Assembly: GCF_013004105.1 (NCBI RefSeq)
Contig: NZ_CP053085.1
Span: forward strand, 1,240,001 to 1,304,000
Origin: Gemmatimonas groenlandica
Lineage (GTDB): Bacteria > Gemmatimonadota > Gemmatimonadetes > Gemmatimonadales > Gemmatimonadaceae
DNA length: 64,000 nt
Reading direction: 5' to 3'
Under the pieces are notes generated by a model, which was not told the DNA's origin, did not search any database, and worked only from the letters and a program-made list of their open reading frames with translations. This document shows positions 37,335-48,747 of this stretch, piece by piece; positions within the stretch are counted from its first letter, which is position 1; each line of letters starts with the position of its first letter. The position numbers and the translations under genes were made by a program.

Positions 37335-37415
37335 AGCCTTCTATCCTAACCATGCGGACGCCGCTGTCAAACCTCCGCGTTGCTCGACCGATGCTGGACC
37401 GCTAACTTCAAGTGT

Positions 37416-38465
37416 ATGTCCCGTAAGACGTTTCCATTCCGTGTGCCCCATTCGGTGCCACTCTACCTCGCGCCGATGGCTGGCGTGTCGGAATCTCCCT
37501 TCCGGCGTCTCTGCCACGCGCACGGCGCCGACGTGGTCGTCACCGAGTTTCTCTCGGCGGAGGGCATCCGCCGAGAGAACGAAGCCACGATCAGTAAGCT
37601 CCGGTTTTCGCCCGACGAGCACCCGATCGGTGTGCAGATTTTCGGTGCCGATCCCGCCGCGATGGCTGATGCAGCCGCCGTGGTTACCGATCTCTTCATG
37701 CCGGACTTCGTCGATATCAATTTCGGCTGCCCCGTGAAGAAGGTCGTGCGCCGGAATGGTGGGTCGGGATGTCTACGCGATCTGGACCTGGTGCAGGAGA
37801 TCATCCGGGCCGTCTCGAAGGCCACGCCGCTGCCGGTCACGTGCAAGATTCGCAGCGGCTGGAGCGAGGAGATGCGAGACCCGGTTGGCATCGCGTTGCG
37901 CTGCCAAGACGCGGGCGCTCGCGTGCTTGCCTTGCACGCCCGCACCAGGACGCAGATGTACACGGGGCAGGCGAACTGGGACGAAATCGCCAAGGTGGCT
38001 GAAGCCCTCGACATCCCGGTGTTGGGCAACGGCGATATCAAGACGGCGGCCGACGCCAAGCGCATGCTCGACCATACGCGGGCCGACGGAATCATGCTCG
38101 GACGCGGTTCGTATGGTCAGCCGTGGGTGTTCAAACAGGCGCGCGCGCTGTTCGAGGGCCAGCCCATGCCGGAGACGCCGGGGGTACACGAGCGCTTCGC
38201 CATCGCGCTCGATCACGCCCGGCTGGTGCAGGGCTACGAGGTCGACGCGATCGGTGCCGCGCTCGAGTTCCGCAAGCACCTCGGTTGGTACGTGAAGGGG
38301 CTCCCGAATTCGGCCGACCTTCGGAAGCTGCTGCACCAAGTGCGCGACTTCAGCGAAGTCGAGGAGATCTTCTCGAACTACCTGCTGCATTATGAGGAGT
38401 ACCGGGCGCAGCGGCTTGCCGCCAGCGACCCGGATATCTCGGATCTGACCTGCGAAGCCGCCTGA
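37416..38465 (+). CDS. dusB: tRNA-dihydrouridine synthase (DusB-like)
   Basis: FMN-dependent enzyme that reduces uridines in tRNA D-loops, 349 residues. It has the N-terminal LYLAPMAGVSESPFRRLC, the catalytic-cysteine region NFGCPVKKVVRRNGGSG, KIRSGWSE, HARTRTQMYTGQANW and GNGDIKTAADAKRML with the FMN phosphate site GIMLGRGSYGQPW. The combination is closest to DusB. The ATG at 37416 begins the conserved part; earlier in-frame codons are not conserved. ssrA lies 86 nt downstream on the same strand. Confidence 0.93.
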   Translation: MSRKTFPFRVPHSVPLYLAPMAGVSESPFRRLCHAHGADVVVTEFLSAEGIRRENEATISKLRFSPDEHPIGVQIFGADPAAMADAAAVVTDLFMPDFVDINFGCPVKKVVRRNGGSGCLRDLDLVQEIIRAVSKATPLPVTCKIRSGWSEEMRDPVGIALRCQDAGARVLALHARTRTQMYTGQANWDEIAKVAEALDIPVLGNGDIKTAADAKRMLDHTRADGIMLGRGSYGQPWVFKQARALFEGQPMPETPGVHERFAIALDHARLVQGYEVDAIGAALEFRKHLGWYVKGLPNSADLRKLLHQVRDFSEVEEIFSNYLLHYEEYRAQRLAASDPDISDLTCEAA

Positions 38466-38487
38466 CCGCCGCAGGTACCGGGTGGCC

Positions 38488-38526
38488 GGGGGGCAGTTGC
38501 GGGAACCGCCCGTGCCCCCCTAGTGT
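38488..38526 (+). promoter_or_regulatory. hairpin and candidate ssrA promoter between dusB and tmRNA
   Basis: GGGGGGCA (38488-38495) pairs with TGCCCCCC (38513-38520), with an inner GCGG/CCGC stem, which may end dusB transcription. Overlapping it, TTGCGG (38497-38502), an 18-bp spacer and TAGTGT (38521-38526) could be the ssrA promoter, placing a start near 38533, about 20 nt before the mature 5' end. Confidence 0.45.
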
Positions 38527-38551
38527 ACGGAGTAGTGCAGGACCGTTAGCC

Positions 38552-38905
38552 GGGGGTGACTGGCTTCGACGGGGTTGGTGAAGCTCTGGTTGCGTGCCCA
38601 GGTCCTCGAGCACCTGGTAAAACACTCGGGAAAATTCCAATCGCGAACAACAACCTCGCGCTCGCCGCCTAACCTTCGGGTTACCGGCAGTGCTCACAAG
38701 GCAGCCCGCCCGGGGCGGCATGTGAGTATCGAAAATCTGGGCTAGTCCGACGTCGCGCCTGCGGGCGTTGGGCAAAACTTTAGCAGGCTTGTCTGGACGT
38801 GGGCTTTCTGTTGGCCAGCGGACAGAGACCTCAATCAACAGAATACGCACGTAGACGCTGGGGTCGATTCAGTCTCGGACAGGGGTTCGATTCCCCTCAC
38901 CTCCA
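38552..38905 (+). ncRNA. ssrA: transfer-messenger RNA (tmRNA)
   Basis: One-piece tmRNA that rescues stalled ribosomes and tags their products. The 5' end GGGGGTGACTGGCTTCGACG and the 3' end GGGTTCGATTCCCCTCACCTCCA form the tRNA-like half. The acceptor stem pairs 38552-38559 with 38897-38904 (one G-U), and the T-arm carries GTTCGATTC. The CCA end is not encoded (ACTT follows the last paired base). The tag reading frame starts with GCG at 38643 and reads ANNNLALAA before TAA at 38670-38672. The hydrophobic LAA ending is what ClpXP-type proteases recognise. The length of 354 nt is normal. Confidence 0.95.
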
Positions 38906-38910
38906 CTTGG

Positions 38911-38946
38911 GCGCCTCACCGCATTCGCGGTGGGGCGCTTTTGTTT
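38911..38946 (+). terminator. intrinsic terminator of ssrA
   Basis: GCGCCTCACCGC (38911-38922) pairs with GCGGTGGGGCGC (38927-38938), 12 bp with one G-U and an ATTC loop, followed by TTTTGTTT. It is a textbook rho-independent terminator. The T-tract overlaps the stop codon of the convergent flavin monooxygenase gene. Confidence 0.92.
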
Positions 38947-40270
38947 ATTCGACCGTCGCGACCGTCGTGGTCGAGCGCCATTGCGCCGGCAGTTGCTTCA
39001 GCAGACGCGCCTTGAACTTGTGGTAGTCCACCGTGATCGTGTGGCGCGGCGTGTCGAGCTGCGGATAGTCCGGGGCGGCCAGTTCCTCGGCAATCGCCCC
39101 TTCGAGGTCCCTGGGGGGCACCCACGCGCCGGAGAGGCGCCTCGCGAGCACCTTCGCCTGCAACTCGGCTGCCGGCCAGATGCAGCCCAGCGGCTGGAAA
39201 AGGCCCACGAACGAGAGCGTCGGAAACCGCGCTGGAAACATGCGCAGGTAGAGGGGCACCGGACCGCGCGAAAAGTCGACAACGTCAGGCGCGAGAAACG
39301 GGTGTGCGATCCAGTAGCCGGTGCACGCGACGATGATGTCGTAGTCCGCCTGCGTGCCATCCCCGAAATGCACGGTATGTCCATCGAAACGCGCGACATC
39401 CGGGCGCGGCGTGATGTGTCCGTGGCGCAGCGCGTAGAAGAGCTCCGAGTTCACCGTAGGATGCGTCGCACCAAACGCATGATCCGGCTCGGGCAGTCCG
39501 TAGTCGCGATTAGCGCCTTGCAACAGGCGCAGTAAAAATTGATTGATCCTCGCACGTACCGCGCGAGGCATCCATTGCGTACGCTGCCCGACGACGTCAC
39601 TCGGCTGACCGAACAGAAACTTGGGCACGATCCAGTACCCGCGGCGCCACGACAGGTCTGTGGTGGTCGAAACTCGAGCCGTTTCGACGGCGACATCGCA
39701 CGCCGAATTTCCGCCGCCGATGACGAGCACCCGTCGGCCGGTGAACCCCGCGGCGCGCTTGTACTCGTGCGAGTGCATCATCGTGCCGCTGAAGTCGCCG
39801 GGATATGACGGCATACGCGGGCGCCAGTGATGTCCGTTGGCCACGACCACCGCGTCGAAGCGCTCGTGTGACTCGACCTCGCCCACGCGAACCGTCATCG
39901 CCCACTGCTCGCCGGGCAGCGGCTCCACCCGAACGACATCCGTCCCGAAACGCACGTGCGGCGTGACGCCGAAATGTTCGGCGTAACTCTGGAAGTACTG
40001 CGCAAGTTGCACGTGCGACGGGTAGTCTGGATACCACGATGGCATTGGAAAGTCGTGGTACTGCGACAGCGTCTTCGAGCTGATGATATGCGTCGTTTCA
40101 AAGACGCTCGAGTGCGACGTCTCGAGCCGGAACAGCCAATTGCCACCGACTGCTTCGTTCCGGTCGAAGCAGACGACGTCAGTGAAGCCTGCATCCAGCA
40201 GGTTCTTGACCGCGGTGATGCCGGATGGTCCGGCACCGATCACGGCGATGCGTGCGCTACGCGCCAACAT
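38945..40270 (-). CDS. flavin-containing monooxygenase (FMO-like)
   Basis: A 441-residue class B flavoprotein monooxygenase. It has the FAD motif GAGPSG (residues 12-17) followed by GNW, the FMO fingerprint FSGTMMHSHEY (FxGxxxHxxxY type), the NADPH motif VIGGGNSACDVA, and a TGYW motif in the C-terminal half. Relatives oxidise nitrogen or sulfur in small molecules (for example trimethylamine) or perform Baeyer-Villiger reactions; the substrate cannot be inferred. It starts 2 nt after ppdK, so it is the last gene of the long minus-strand run. Its stop sits inside the T-tract of the ssrA terminator. Confidence 0.92.
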   Translation of the reverse strand: MLARSARIAVIGAGPSGITAVKNLLDAGFTDVVCFDRNEAVGGNWLFRLETSHSSVFETTHIISSKTLSQYHDFPMPSWYPDYPSHVQLAQYFQSYAEHFGVTPHVRFGTDVVRVEPLPGEQWAMTVRVGEVESHERFDAVVVANGHHWRPRMPSYPGDFSGTMMHSHEYKRAAGFTGRRVLVIGGGNSACDVAVETARVSTTTDLSWRRGYWIVPKFLFGQPSDVVGQRTQWMPRAVRARINQFLLRLLQGANRDYGLPEPDHAFGATHPTVNSELFYALRHGHITPRPDVARFDGHTVHFGDGTQADYDIIVACTGYWIAHPFLAPDVVDFSRGPVPLYLRMFPARFPTLSFVGLFQPLGCIWPAAELQAKVLARRLSGAWVPPRDLEGAIAEELAAPDYPQLDTPRHTITVDYHKFKARLLKQLPAQWRSTTTVATVE

Positions 40271-40272
40271 GC

Positions 40273-42933
<2,661 letters not shown>

Positions 42934-42965
42934 TCAGTTCTCCCTTGCAGTATGTGGAACGAAGA

Positions 42966-44369
42966 TCACGCGATACCGATCGAAAGACCGGCACCTCCGC
43001 CGGCGCGTAACAGCTCTGGTTCGCTCGGTGTGGCGGTCGGATACTTCCCAGAGAAGCAGGCGTGGCAATAGCCATCCGGACCCTCTGGCATCGCAGACAG
43101 CATGCCATCGATGGACAGATAGCCGAGCGAGTCGACGCCGAGGTGCCGGACCAGCTCGTCATGCGTCATCTGCGCCGCGATCAACTCTTCGCGACGCGGC
43201 GTGTCGATGCCGTAGTAGCACGGGCTGATGATCGGTGCGCTCGAAACGCGCATATGCACTTCGCGCGCACCCGCCCCCCGCACGAGCGACACGAGGCCAC
43301 GCGTGGTGGTGCCGCGCACGATCGAGTCGTCGACCATGACCACACTCTTGCCCTCGAGCAGCTCGCGCACGGGATTGTACTTCACCTTGACCTTGGCGTC
43401 GCGACCGGCTTGCGTCGGCTGGATGAAGGTCCGCCCGATGTAGTGGTTGCGAATGAGCGCGAGCTCGTACGATGTGCCGGATTCGTCGGCGAAACCGAGC
43501 GCGGCCGAATTCGACGAGTCGGGCACCGCGAAGACGATATCGGCTCCCGGTGCCGGGCACTCGCGCGCCAGCTGACGACCAAGCGCGCGACGCGAGCGGT
43601 CGACGGAGCCGCTGAACACGGCGCTGTCCGGCCGGGCGAAGTACACGTGCTCGAATACACAGCGATTGATCGGGGCCGGCGGCAGCGCATGCACCGACCG
43701 CAGACCATGCGCGTCCACAGCGATGATCTCTCCCGGCTGTACTTCTCGCTCGTAGACCGCCCCGACGATGTCGAGTGCGCAGGTCTCCGAGGCGAACACC
43801 CAGCCGTCGCCGAGTCGGCCCATGACGAGCGGGCGCCAGCCGTGCGGGTCACGCGCGACGAGTACGGTGTCGTCCAGTACGATCAGCAGGCAGTAGGCGC
43901 CTTCGACGCCCTGCAATGCCTCCGCCACCCGAGCTTCAGGCGTCGCGCCATGGGCTCGGGCGATGCGATGGACGATCGCCTCGGAATCCATGGTCGACGA
44001 GAAGATCGCACCACCATCTTCCAGGTCACGGCGCAGTTCAACCGCGTTCGTCAGATTGCCGTTGTGCGCGAGCGCGATGTGACTCCGGCGCACTCGTGCG
44101 AGGATCGGCTGTGCGTTCTCGATCGCCGACGCACCCGCCGTGCTATAGCGCGTGTGCCCGATCGCGATCGGTCCACGGAGCGCATCCATCTCCTCGTCAC
44201 CGAAGCCCTCCGAGACGAGTCCCATCGCACGACTGACTCGCGCATGCCTCGCGTCGTCGACGGCAACGATGCCCGCCGACTCCTGACCGCGGTGCTGCAG
44301 CGAGTACAAGCCGAGTTGCGTAAGGGCTGCTGCGTCCCGAACTCCGTAGACGCCGAAAATACCACACAT
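42966..44369 (-). CDS. purF: amidophosphoribosyltransferase
   Basis: First step of purine synthesis, making phosphoribosylamine from PRPP and glutamine, 467 residues. The start codon directly precedes CGIFGVYG, so Cys2 becomes the N-terminal nucleophile; GGGAG lies 7 nt upstream. The PRPP-binding loop reads VVMVDDSIVRGTTT. Cysteines at INRCVFEHVYF, ISPCYYGID and the C-terminal CHACFSGKYP match the [4Fe-4S] ligands of the Bacillus-type enzyme, so an oxygen-sensitive cluster is likely. An open frame runs 405 nt further upstream but overlaps purL and is not conserved. It lies 14 nt after purL. Confidence 0.96.
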   Translation of the reverse strand: MCGIFGVYGVRDAAALTQLGLYSLQHRGQESAGIVAVDDARHARVSRAMGLVSEGFGDEEMDALRGPIAIGHTRYSTAGASAIENAQPILARVRRSHIALAHNGNLTNAVELRRDLEDGGAIFSSTMDSEAIVHRIARAHGATPEARVAEALQGVEGAYCLLIVLDDTVLVARDPHGWRPLVMGRLGDGWVFASETCALDIVGAVYEREVQPGEIIAVDAHGLRSVHALPPAPINRCVFEHVYFARPDSAVFSGSVDRSRRALGRQLARECPAPGADIVFAVPDSSNSAALGFADESGTSYELALIRNHYIGRTFIQPTQAGRDAKVKVKYNPVRELLEGKSVVMVDDSIVRGTTTRGLVSLVRGAGAREVHMRVSSAPIISPCYYGIDTPRREELIAAQMTHDELVRHLGVDSLGYLSIDGMLSAMPEGPDGYCHACFSGKYPTATPSEPELLRAGGGAGLSIGIA

Positions 44370-44383
44370 GGGAAAACTCCCGA

Positions 44384-46711
44384 TCAGTCGTTGGTAGGAG
44401 CGTGCGATGAGGCCACCGCATGCTCGGCCGGCGTCTCGCCATCCATGGCGAGCGGAATTGCCTCGTGAAACGCCTTCGCGAGCCAGTTGATCGGCGCCGA
44501 AAAGGTGTCGTCCGAAATCGTGAACTGCGCGCCGCTCTCGGCGCTCGTCACGGTGCCGATCACGCGCGCCGGCACCCCATGGCGTTGCGCGATCTGCAAT
44601 ACCGCGGCGCTGTCCGCCGTGGACAACACCACGCGTCCGTGCGCTTCGCCGAACAGCAGCGCGCGGTGAGGAAGCGTGGCCCACGGCGAGAGATCGACGG
44701 TGAATCCGAATACGCGATCGCGATCGGCCATCGCGCACTCGGCGAGTGCCACCGCCAATCCGCCATCGCTGCAATCGTGCGCCGAGCGCACGACCCCTCC
44801 GCGAATCGACTCCAGCAGGGCGTCGATCAAGGCGCGCTCGCGCTTCGGGTCACACACGGGCGGTTCGCCGATCGTGAGTCCATGAATTTCCAGCAGATAC
44901 TCGCTCGCCCCGAGTTCTTCGGTGCAATCGCCCAGCAATACGATGTCGTCGCCGACCGTCTGAAATCCTGATGGCGTGACATGTGAGAGTGATTCAATGA
45001 GTCCGACCATGCCGATGGTCGGCGTCGGATGAATCGCCCCCTGCGGGTTCTCGTTGTACAACGACACGTTGCCACCGGTCACCGGCGTTTCGAGCACGGT
45101 GCAGGCTTCACCCATTCCGGCAATCGCTTCGCTCAGCTGGAAATACACTTCCGGCTTCTTCGGATTGCCGAAGTTGAGATTGTTCGTGATCGCCATCGGG
45201 CGCGCACCCGTGCACGCGACGTTGCGCGCGGCTTCGGAAACAGCGGCCCGACCGCCATTGCGCGGCGACAGCGCGACGTGGCGACCATTGCCATCGATAC
45301 AGAGCGCTATGGCCTTGTCCGTGCCACGGAGCTTCACCACGGCGGCGTCGCTGCCGGGGCCTCGCATGGTGCTGGTGCGTACCGTCGAGTCGTACTGCTG
45401 CCACACCCACTTCTTGCTGGCGATCGTTGGCGAGGAGAGCAGGCGCTCCAGCGTCCACGCGTGGTCGCGTTCGTCGTCGAGCGCCACCACGGCGTGTGCT
45501 GAGCGTCCGCGCGCGGCCTTCAGCGACTCGCTCTCCTTCGGCTCGAGCACGTACTGCGGGCACTCGGTCACCAGGCGCGAGCCGGGGAACTCGGCCACCA
45601 CGCGCTCGCCTTCGGTCACGCGGTACACCGGTTCCGCGATCACTTCACCGATCACGGCCGCTTCGAGATCCCACTTGGCCAGAATCGCGCGCACATCCTC
45701 TTCATGCCCGAGCTTCGCGACCACGAGCATCCGCTCCTGCGATTCCGAAAGCAGAATCTCGTATGGCGTCATCCCCTGTTCGCGGACGGGAACCTTGGTC
45801 ACGTCGATCGTGACGCCGACATCGCCGCGCTCGGCCATCTCAGCCGACGATGAGGTGAGCCCGGCAGCGCCCATGTCCTGAATCGCCACGATGTGCCCGC
45901 TGCGGATCAACTCGAGTGACGCTTCGAGCAGCAGCTTCTCCGTGAACGGATCGCCGACCTGCACCATTGGGCGCTTGGCCTCGCTGGATGCCGACAGATC
46001 TTCCGAGGCGAACGACGCGCCGTGAATACCGTCGCGGCCCGTGCGTGCACCCACAGCCATGATCGGATTGCCGACACCGGACGCCACGGCGGTGATGAGC
46101 TCGTCCTCGCGCATGAGGCCGACGCACATCGCGTTCACGAGCGGATTGCCTTCGTACGACGGATCGAACACAACTTCACCGCCGACCGTGGGCACGCCGA
46201 CGCAGTTGCCATAGTCGCCGATTCCCTTCACGACACCGGCAAAGAGCCAGCGAACGCGGCTCGACGTGAGCGGACCGAAACGCAGCGAATTGAGCAGCGC
46301 GATAGGGCGCGCGCCCATCGTGAACACGTCGCGCAGAATACCACCGACACCGGTTGCCGCGCCCTGATATGGCTCGACCGCCGACGGATGATTATGTGAC
46401 TCGATCTTGAACGCGACCGCCCAACCGTCGCCGACGGAAATGACGCCGGCATTCTCACCAGGGCCCTGGAGCACCCATGGCGCCTTGGTCGGCAGTGTCT
46501 TGAGCATGGGACGCGAATGCTTGTAGGAGCAGTGCTCGCTCCAGAGCGCACTCACGACGCCGAGCTCGGTGAACGTGGGCGTCCGGCCAAGCATGGCAAT
46601 CAGCCGCTCGTACTCGAACTCCGTGATGCCGTGCTCGGCCACCATGGCCGGCGTGATCACCGGATCGCCCGGGCGTGATTCCACGGGACGTGCATTGGAC
46701 GCGGCGGTCAT
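44384..46711 (-). CDS. purL: phosphoribosylformylglycinamidine synthase subunit PurL
   Basis: Large subunit of FGAM synthase, small form (775 residues) that works in a complex with PurS and PurQ. ATP/substrate motifs include [51 protein letters not shown] and [13 protein letters not shown]. The second half repeats the fold with [17 protein letters not shown]. The start overlaps the purQ stop by 4 nt. All three subunits are encoded in order purS-purQ-purL, as in Bacillus. Confidence 0.97.
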   Translation of the reverse strand: MTAASNARPVESRPGDPVITPAMVAEHGITEFEYERLIAMLGRTPTFTELGVVSALWSEHCSYKHSRPMLKTLPTKAPWVLQGPGENAGVISVGDGWAVAFKIESHNHPSAVEPYQGAATGVGGILRDVFTMGARPIALLNSLRFGPLTSSRVRWLFAGVVKGIGDYGNCVGVPTVGGEVVFDPSYEGNPLVNAMCVGLMREDELITAVASGVGNPIMAVGARTGRDGIHGASFASEDLSASSEAKRPMVQVGDPFTEKLLLEASLELIRSGHIVAIQDMGAAGLTSSSAEMAERGDVGVTIDVTKVPVREQGMTPYEILLSESQERMLVVAKLGHEEDVRAILAKWDLEAAVIGEVIAEPVYRVTEGERVVAEFPGSRLVTECPQYVLEPKESESLKAARGRSAHAVVALDDERDHAWTLERLLSSPTIASKKWVWQQYDSTVRTSTMRGPGSDAAVVKLRGTDKAIALCIDGNGRHVALSPRNGGRAAVSEAARNVACTGARPMAITNNLNFGNPKKPEVYFQLSEAIAGMGEACTVLETPVTGGNVSLYNENPQGAIHPTPTIGMVGLIESLSHVTPSGFQTVGDDIVLLGDCTEELGASEYLLEIHGLTIGEPPVCDPKRERALIDALLESIRGGVVRSAHDCSDGGLAVALAECAMADRDRVFGFTVDLSPWATLPHRALLFGEAHGRVVLSTADSAAVLQIAQRHGVPARVIGTVTSAESGAQFTISDDTFSAPINWLAKAFHEAIPLAMDGETPAEHAVASSHAPTND

Positions 46712-47412
46712 GCCTTCACCTCGGCGAGCATCGATTCCAGGATTGACGCGAACAAGGGCACGCCGTCGGTTGACCCGAGCGTCGTGTCGAGCGCGCGCTC
46801 AGGGTGCGGCATCATGCCCAGCACGTTGCCCTCGGCGCTGACGATGCCGGCGATGTTGCGCAGCGAGCCGTTCGGATTCGCCGCCGCGGTGGCTTCGCCG
46901 TCCCCATTGACGTAGCGAAAGACGACCTGACCCTCGCCTTCGAGGCGAGCCAGCGTATCGGCATCCGCGGTATAACGACCATCGCCGTGCGCGACCGGGA
47001 TGGAGATGACTTGATTGAGATGATACTGTGACGTGTAGCGGGTCGCGATCGACTCGACGCGCAGGTGCGCGGGTGCACTCACGAAGCGCAGACTGGCGTT
47101 TCGCAGCAGGGCGCCGGGCAGCAAGCCAGCTTCGCAGGCGATCTGGAACCCGTTGCAGATACCAAGCACCGGTCCTCCGCGTTTGGCGAAAGCGATGACT
47201 TCCCGCATGATCGGACTGAATCGTGCGATCGCCCCGGCGCGCAGATAGTCGCCGTAACTGAAGCCGCCGGGCAGGATGACGAGATCGACGTTCTGGAGGT
47301 CGTGATCCTTGTGCCACAGGTACACCGCCTCCTGACCGAGGTGATCGGCGATCGCGTGGTACGCGTCCTCGTCGCAGTTAGAGCCGGGAAACCGAACGAT
47401 GCCGGCCTTCAC
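46708..47412 (-). CDS. purQ: phosphoribosylformylglycinamidine synthase subunit PurQ
   Basis: Glutaminase subunit of FGAM synthase, 234 residues. It begins [16 protein letters not shown], the typical PurQ N-terminus. The nucleophile is Cys86 in [14 protein letters not shown], and the His/Glu pair is in GMMPHPERA. The GTG at 47412 overlaps the purS stop by 4 nt, which fixes the start over a longer unconserved frame. It feeds ammonia to PurL through the PurS-bridged complex. Confidence 0.97.
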   Translation of the reverse strand: MKAGIVRFPGSNCDEDAYHAIADHLGQEAVYLWHKDHDLQNVDLVILPGGFSYGDYLRAGAIARFSPIMREVIAFAKRGGPVLGICNGFQIACEAGLLPGALLRNASLRFVSAPAHLRVESIATRYTSQYHLNQVISIPVAHGDGRYTADADTLARLEGEGQVVFRYVNGDGEATAAANPNGSLRNIAGIVSAEGNVLGMMPHPERALDTTLGSTDGVPLFASILESMLAEVKA

Positions 47413-47666
47413 GCGTGCTCCACCGAGGCGATCTCGAAGTCTTCGGTGACCGGGTTGGCCAGCAACTTCTCGCACATGGCCGTGATGCGCGCACGCGCCG
47501 CGTCCGCCGTCGCGGCTTCGGTCTCCACGATCACGTGGCGCCCGACGCGCACGTCGCTCAGGTCGGCGAAGCCGAGCGAATGGAGTGCATCAGCGACGGC
47601 CTTGCCCTGGGGATCGAGGATCCCGCGACGCGGAACGATATGGATGGCGCAGCGGAAACGGGTCAT
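47409..47666 (-). CDS. purS: phosphoribosylformylglycinamidine synthase subunit PurS
   Basis: Small 85-residue bridging subunit of the PurSLQ complex. The pattern FRCAIHIVPRRGILDPQGKAV...LHSLGF is characteristic (VxxkxgVlDPqGxav in the family). The acidic C-terminal half ends ANPVTEDFEI. It overlaps pssA by 4 nt upstream and purQ by 4 nt downstream, so all are translationally coupled. Confidence 0.96.
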   Translation of the reverse strand: MTRFRCAIHIVPRRGILDPQGKAVADALHSLGFADLSDVRVGRHVIVETEAATADAARARITAMCEKLLANPVTEDFEIASVEHA

Positions 47667-48574
47667 GCCAAGGGCTCCTCGCGACCGGCGTCCGGCGCGA
47701 TGTTCTGTCGTGAAGGACGACGGCGTCGACGACGACGTCGGGGGTCGAGGGGTTCGTCGAGGTCATCCTCGGCCGCGTCATCATCCTCACGCGGGCCGGG
47801 AATACGATCGAGTAACCCGAGAAAAACGGTGCGGCCGATGCCATACAGCACATAGGCCATCAGGGCCGGGAAGAAGAACTTCTTCGGCAGAAAAATGACG
47901 CCGACAAAGGTGCCGACGACCAACAGAAATCCGAGGATGCCGTTGAGCGTGCGAAAGTTCACCGTCGGCACCTTGGCGTACTGCACGTTGCTGATCATCA
48001 ACATGCCAAGGCCGAGCATGACCCAGCGCAGCATCTGATGCCAGGGCAGGTCGCCGATCATCGTCTCGGTATACAGCGGCGTCTGACTGAACCAGTAGTA
48101 CGTCGCGAGCGTCATGCCGGCCGCGGGGCTGGGCAGACCCGTAAAGTGCGTGTTCTTCGTGCCGGCCTGCTCGACGTTGAAGCGCGCGAGCCGCATCACA
48201 GCGCACGCCGTAAAGAAGAAACAGAAGATCCATTCCCACCGTGTACTCTGGAAGACCGCAAAGTACATGATCAGCGCGGGCGCGGTGCCGAACGAGATCG
48301 CATCCACGAGCGAGTCAAGTTCCTCGCCGAAACGCGAGCCCGACTTCGTGGCGCGTGCGATGCGACCGTCGAGCGTGTCAGCGATCGCGCCGAACACGAT
48401 GAAGCGGGCCGCCGCATCGAAATCCCCGCGCGAGGCGGCGACGATCGCGAAGATGCCGAAGAACAGGTTGGCCAACGTGAAGCCGTTGGGTAGGGCGACG
48501 GCCACGCGCGGGCGCGGACGGCGTGGGCGCTCCACGCCATCGGTACCGGTGCCTCGGGTCTCCGGACGACTCAT
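47663..48574 (-). CDS. pssA: CDP-diacylglycerol-serine O-phosphatidyltransferase
   Basis: Membrane phosphatidylserine synthase of the CDP-alcohol phosphotransferase family, 303 residues. The catalytic motif DGx2ARx8Gx3Dx3D is intact (DGRIARATKSGSRFGEELDS and the next D). About six to eight membrane segments follow. The C-terminus is an unusual soluble tail: an acidic stretch (EDDDAAEDDLDE) then eight consecutive arginines. The ATG at 48574 overlaps the stop of the 58-residue ORF (ATGA). It is embedded between purC and purS, so lipid and purine genes share a transcript. Confidence 0.95.
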   Translation of the reverse strand: MSRPETRGTGTDGVERPRRPRPRVAVALPNGFTLANLFFGIFAIVAASRGDFDAAARFIVFGAIADTLDGRIARATKSGSRFGEELDSLVDAISFGTAPALIMYFAVFQSTRWEWIFCFFFTACAVMRLARFNVEQAGTKNTHFTGLPSPAAGMTLATYYWFSQTPLYTETMIGDLPWHQMLRWVMLGLGMLMISNVQYAKVPTVNFRTLNGILGFLLVVGTFVGVIFLPKKFFFPALMAYVLYGIGRTVFLGLLDRIPGPREDDDAAEDDLDEPLDPRRRRRRRRPSRQNIAPDAGREEPLA

Positions 48575-48747
48575 GTGGGGATTCCGACTGGGGTACGGGA
48601 GGCCCACGCCGCCACGAGGGCGACGAGCGTGAGGACATATCCGGCGAGCCACCACGGCCACGAGCGCAAGCGTAGCGCGGCCGCGAAGGTCAGCGCGGCC
48701 AGTACGGCGACGCCGAGCAGAAACGGATAGCCCTCACGCGCGAACAT
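48571..48747 (-). CDS. 58-residue membrane ORF, resembles the N-terminal anchor of phosphatidylserine decarboxylase
   Basis: Not a standard gene. Its start overlaps the purC stop by 1 nt (TGATG) and its stop overlaps the pssA start by 4 nt (ATGA), so it is almost certainly translated. The sequence opens [19 protein letters not shown], has two hydrophobic segments (about 9-25 and 34-48) and ends WASRTPVGIPT. Bacterial short-type phosphatidylserine decarboxylases begin in the same way: EGYPF, two membrane helices, then FFRDPERxxP before the catalytic domain. Here the stop comes just at that point, and the whole catalytic part with the LGST self-cleavage site is absent. The psd-pssA order is common, which supports a truncated psd. 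It may be a vestige or a membrane microprotein. Confidence 0.75.
   Translation of the reverse strand: MFAREGYPFLLGVAVLAALTFAAALRLRSWPWWLAGYVLTLVALVAAWASRTPVGIPT

Noticed and set aside
48571-48747. Frameshifted or sequencing-broken psd gene
   Set aside because: No Psd catalytic sequence follows in any frame; pssA begins at the stop codon, so this is a true truncation and not a broken reading frame.
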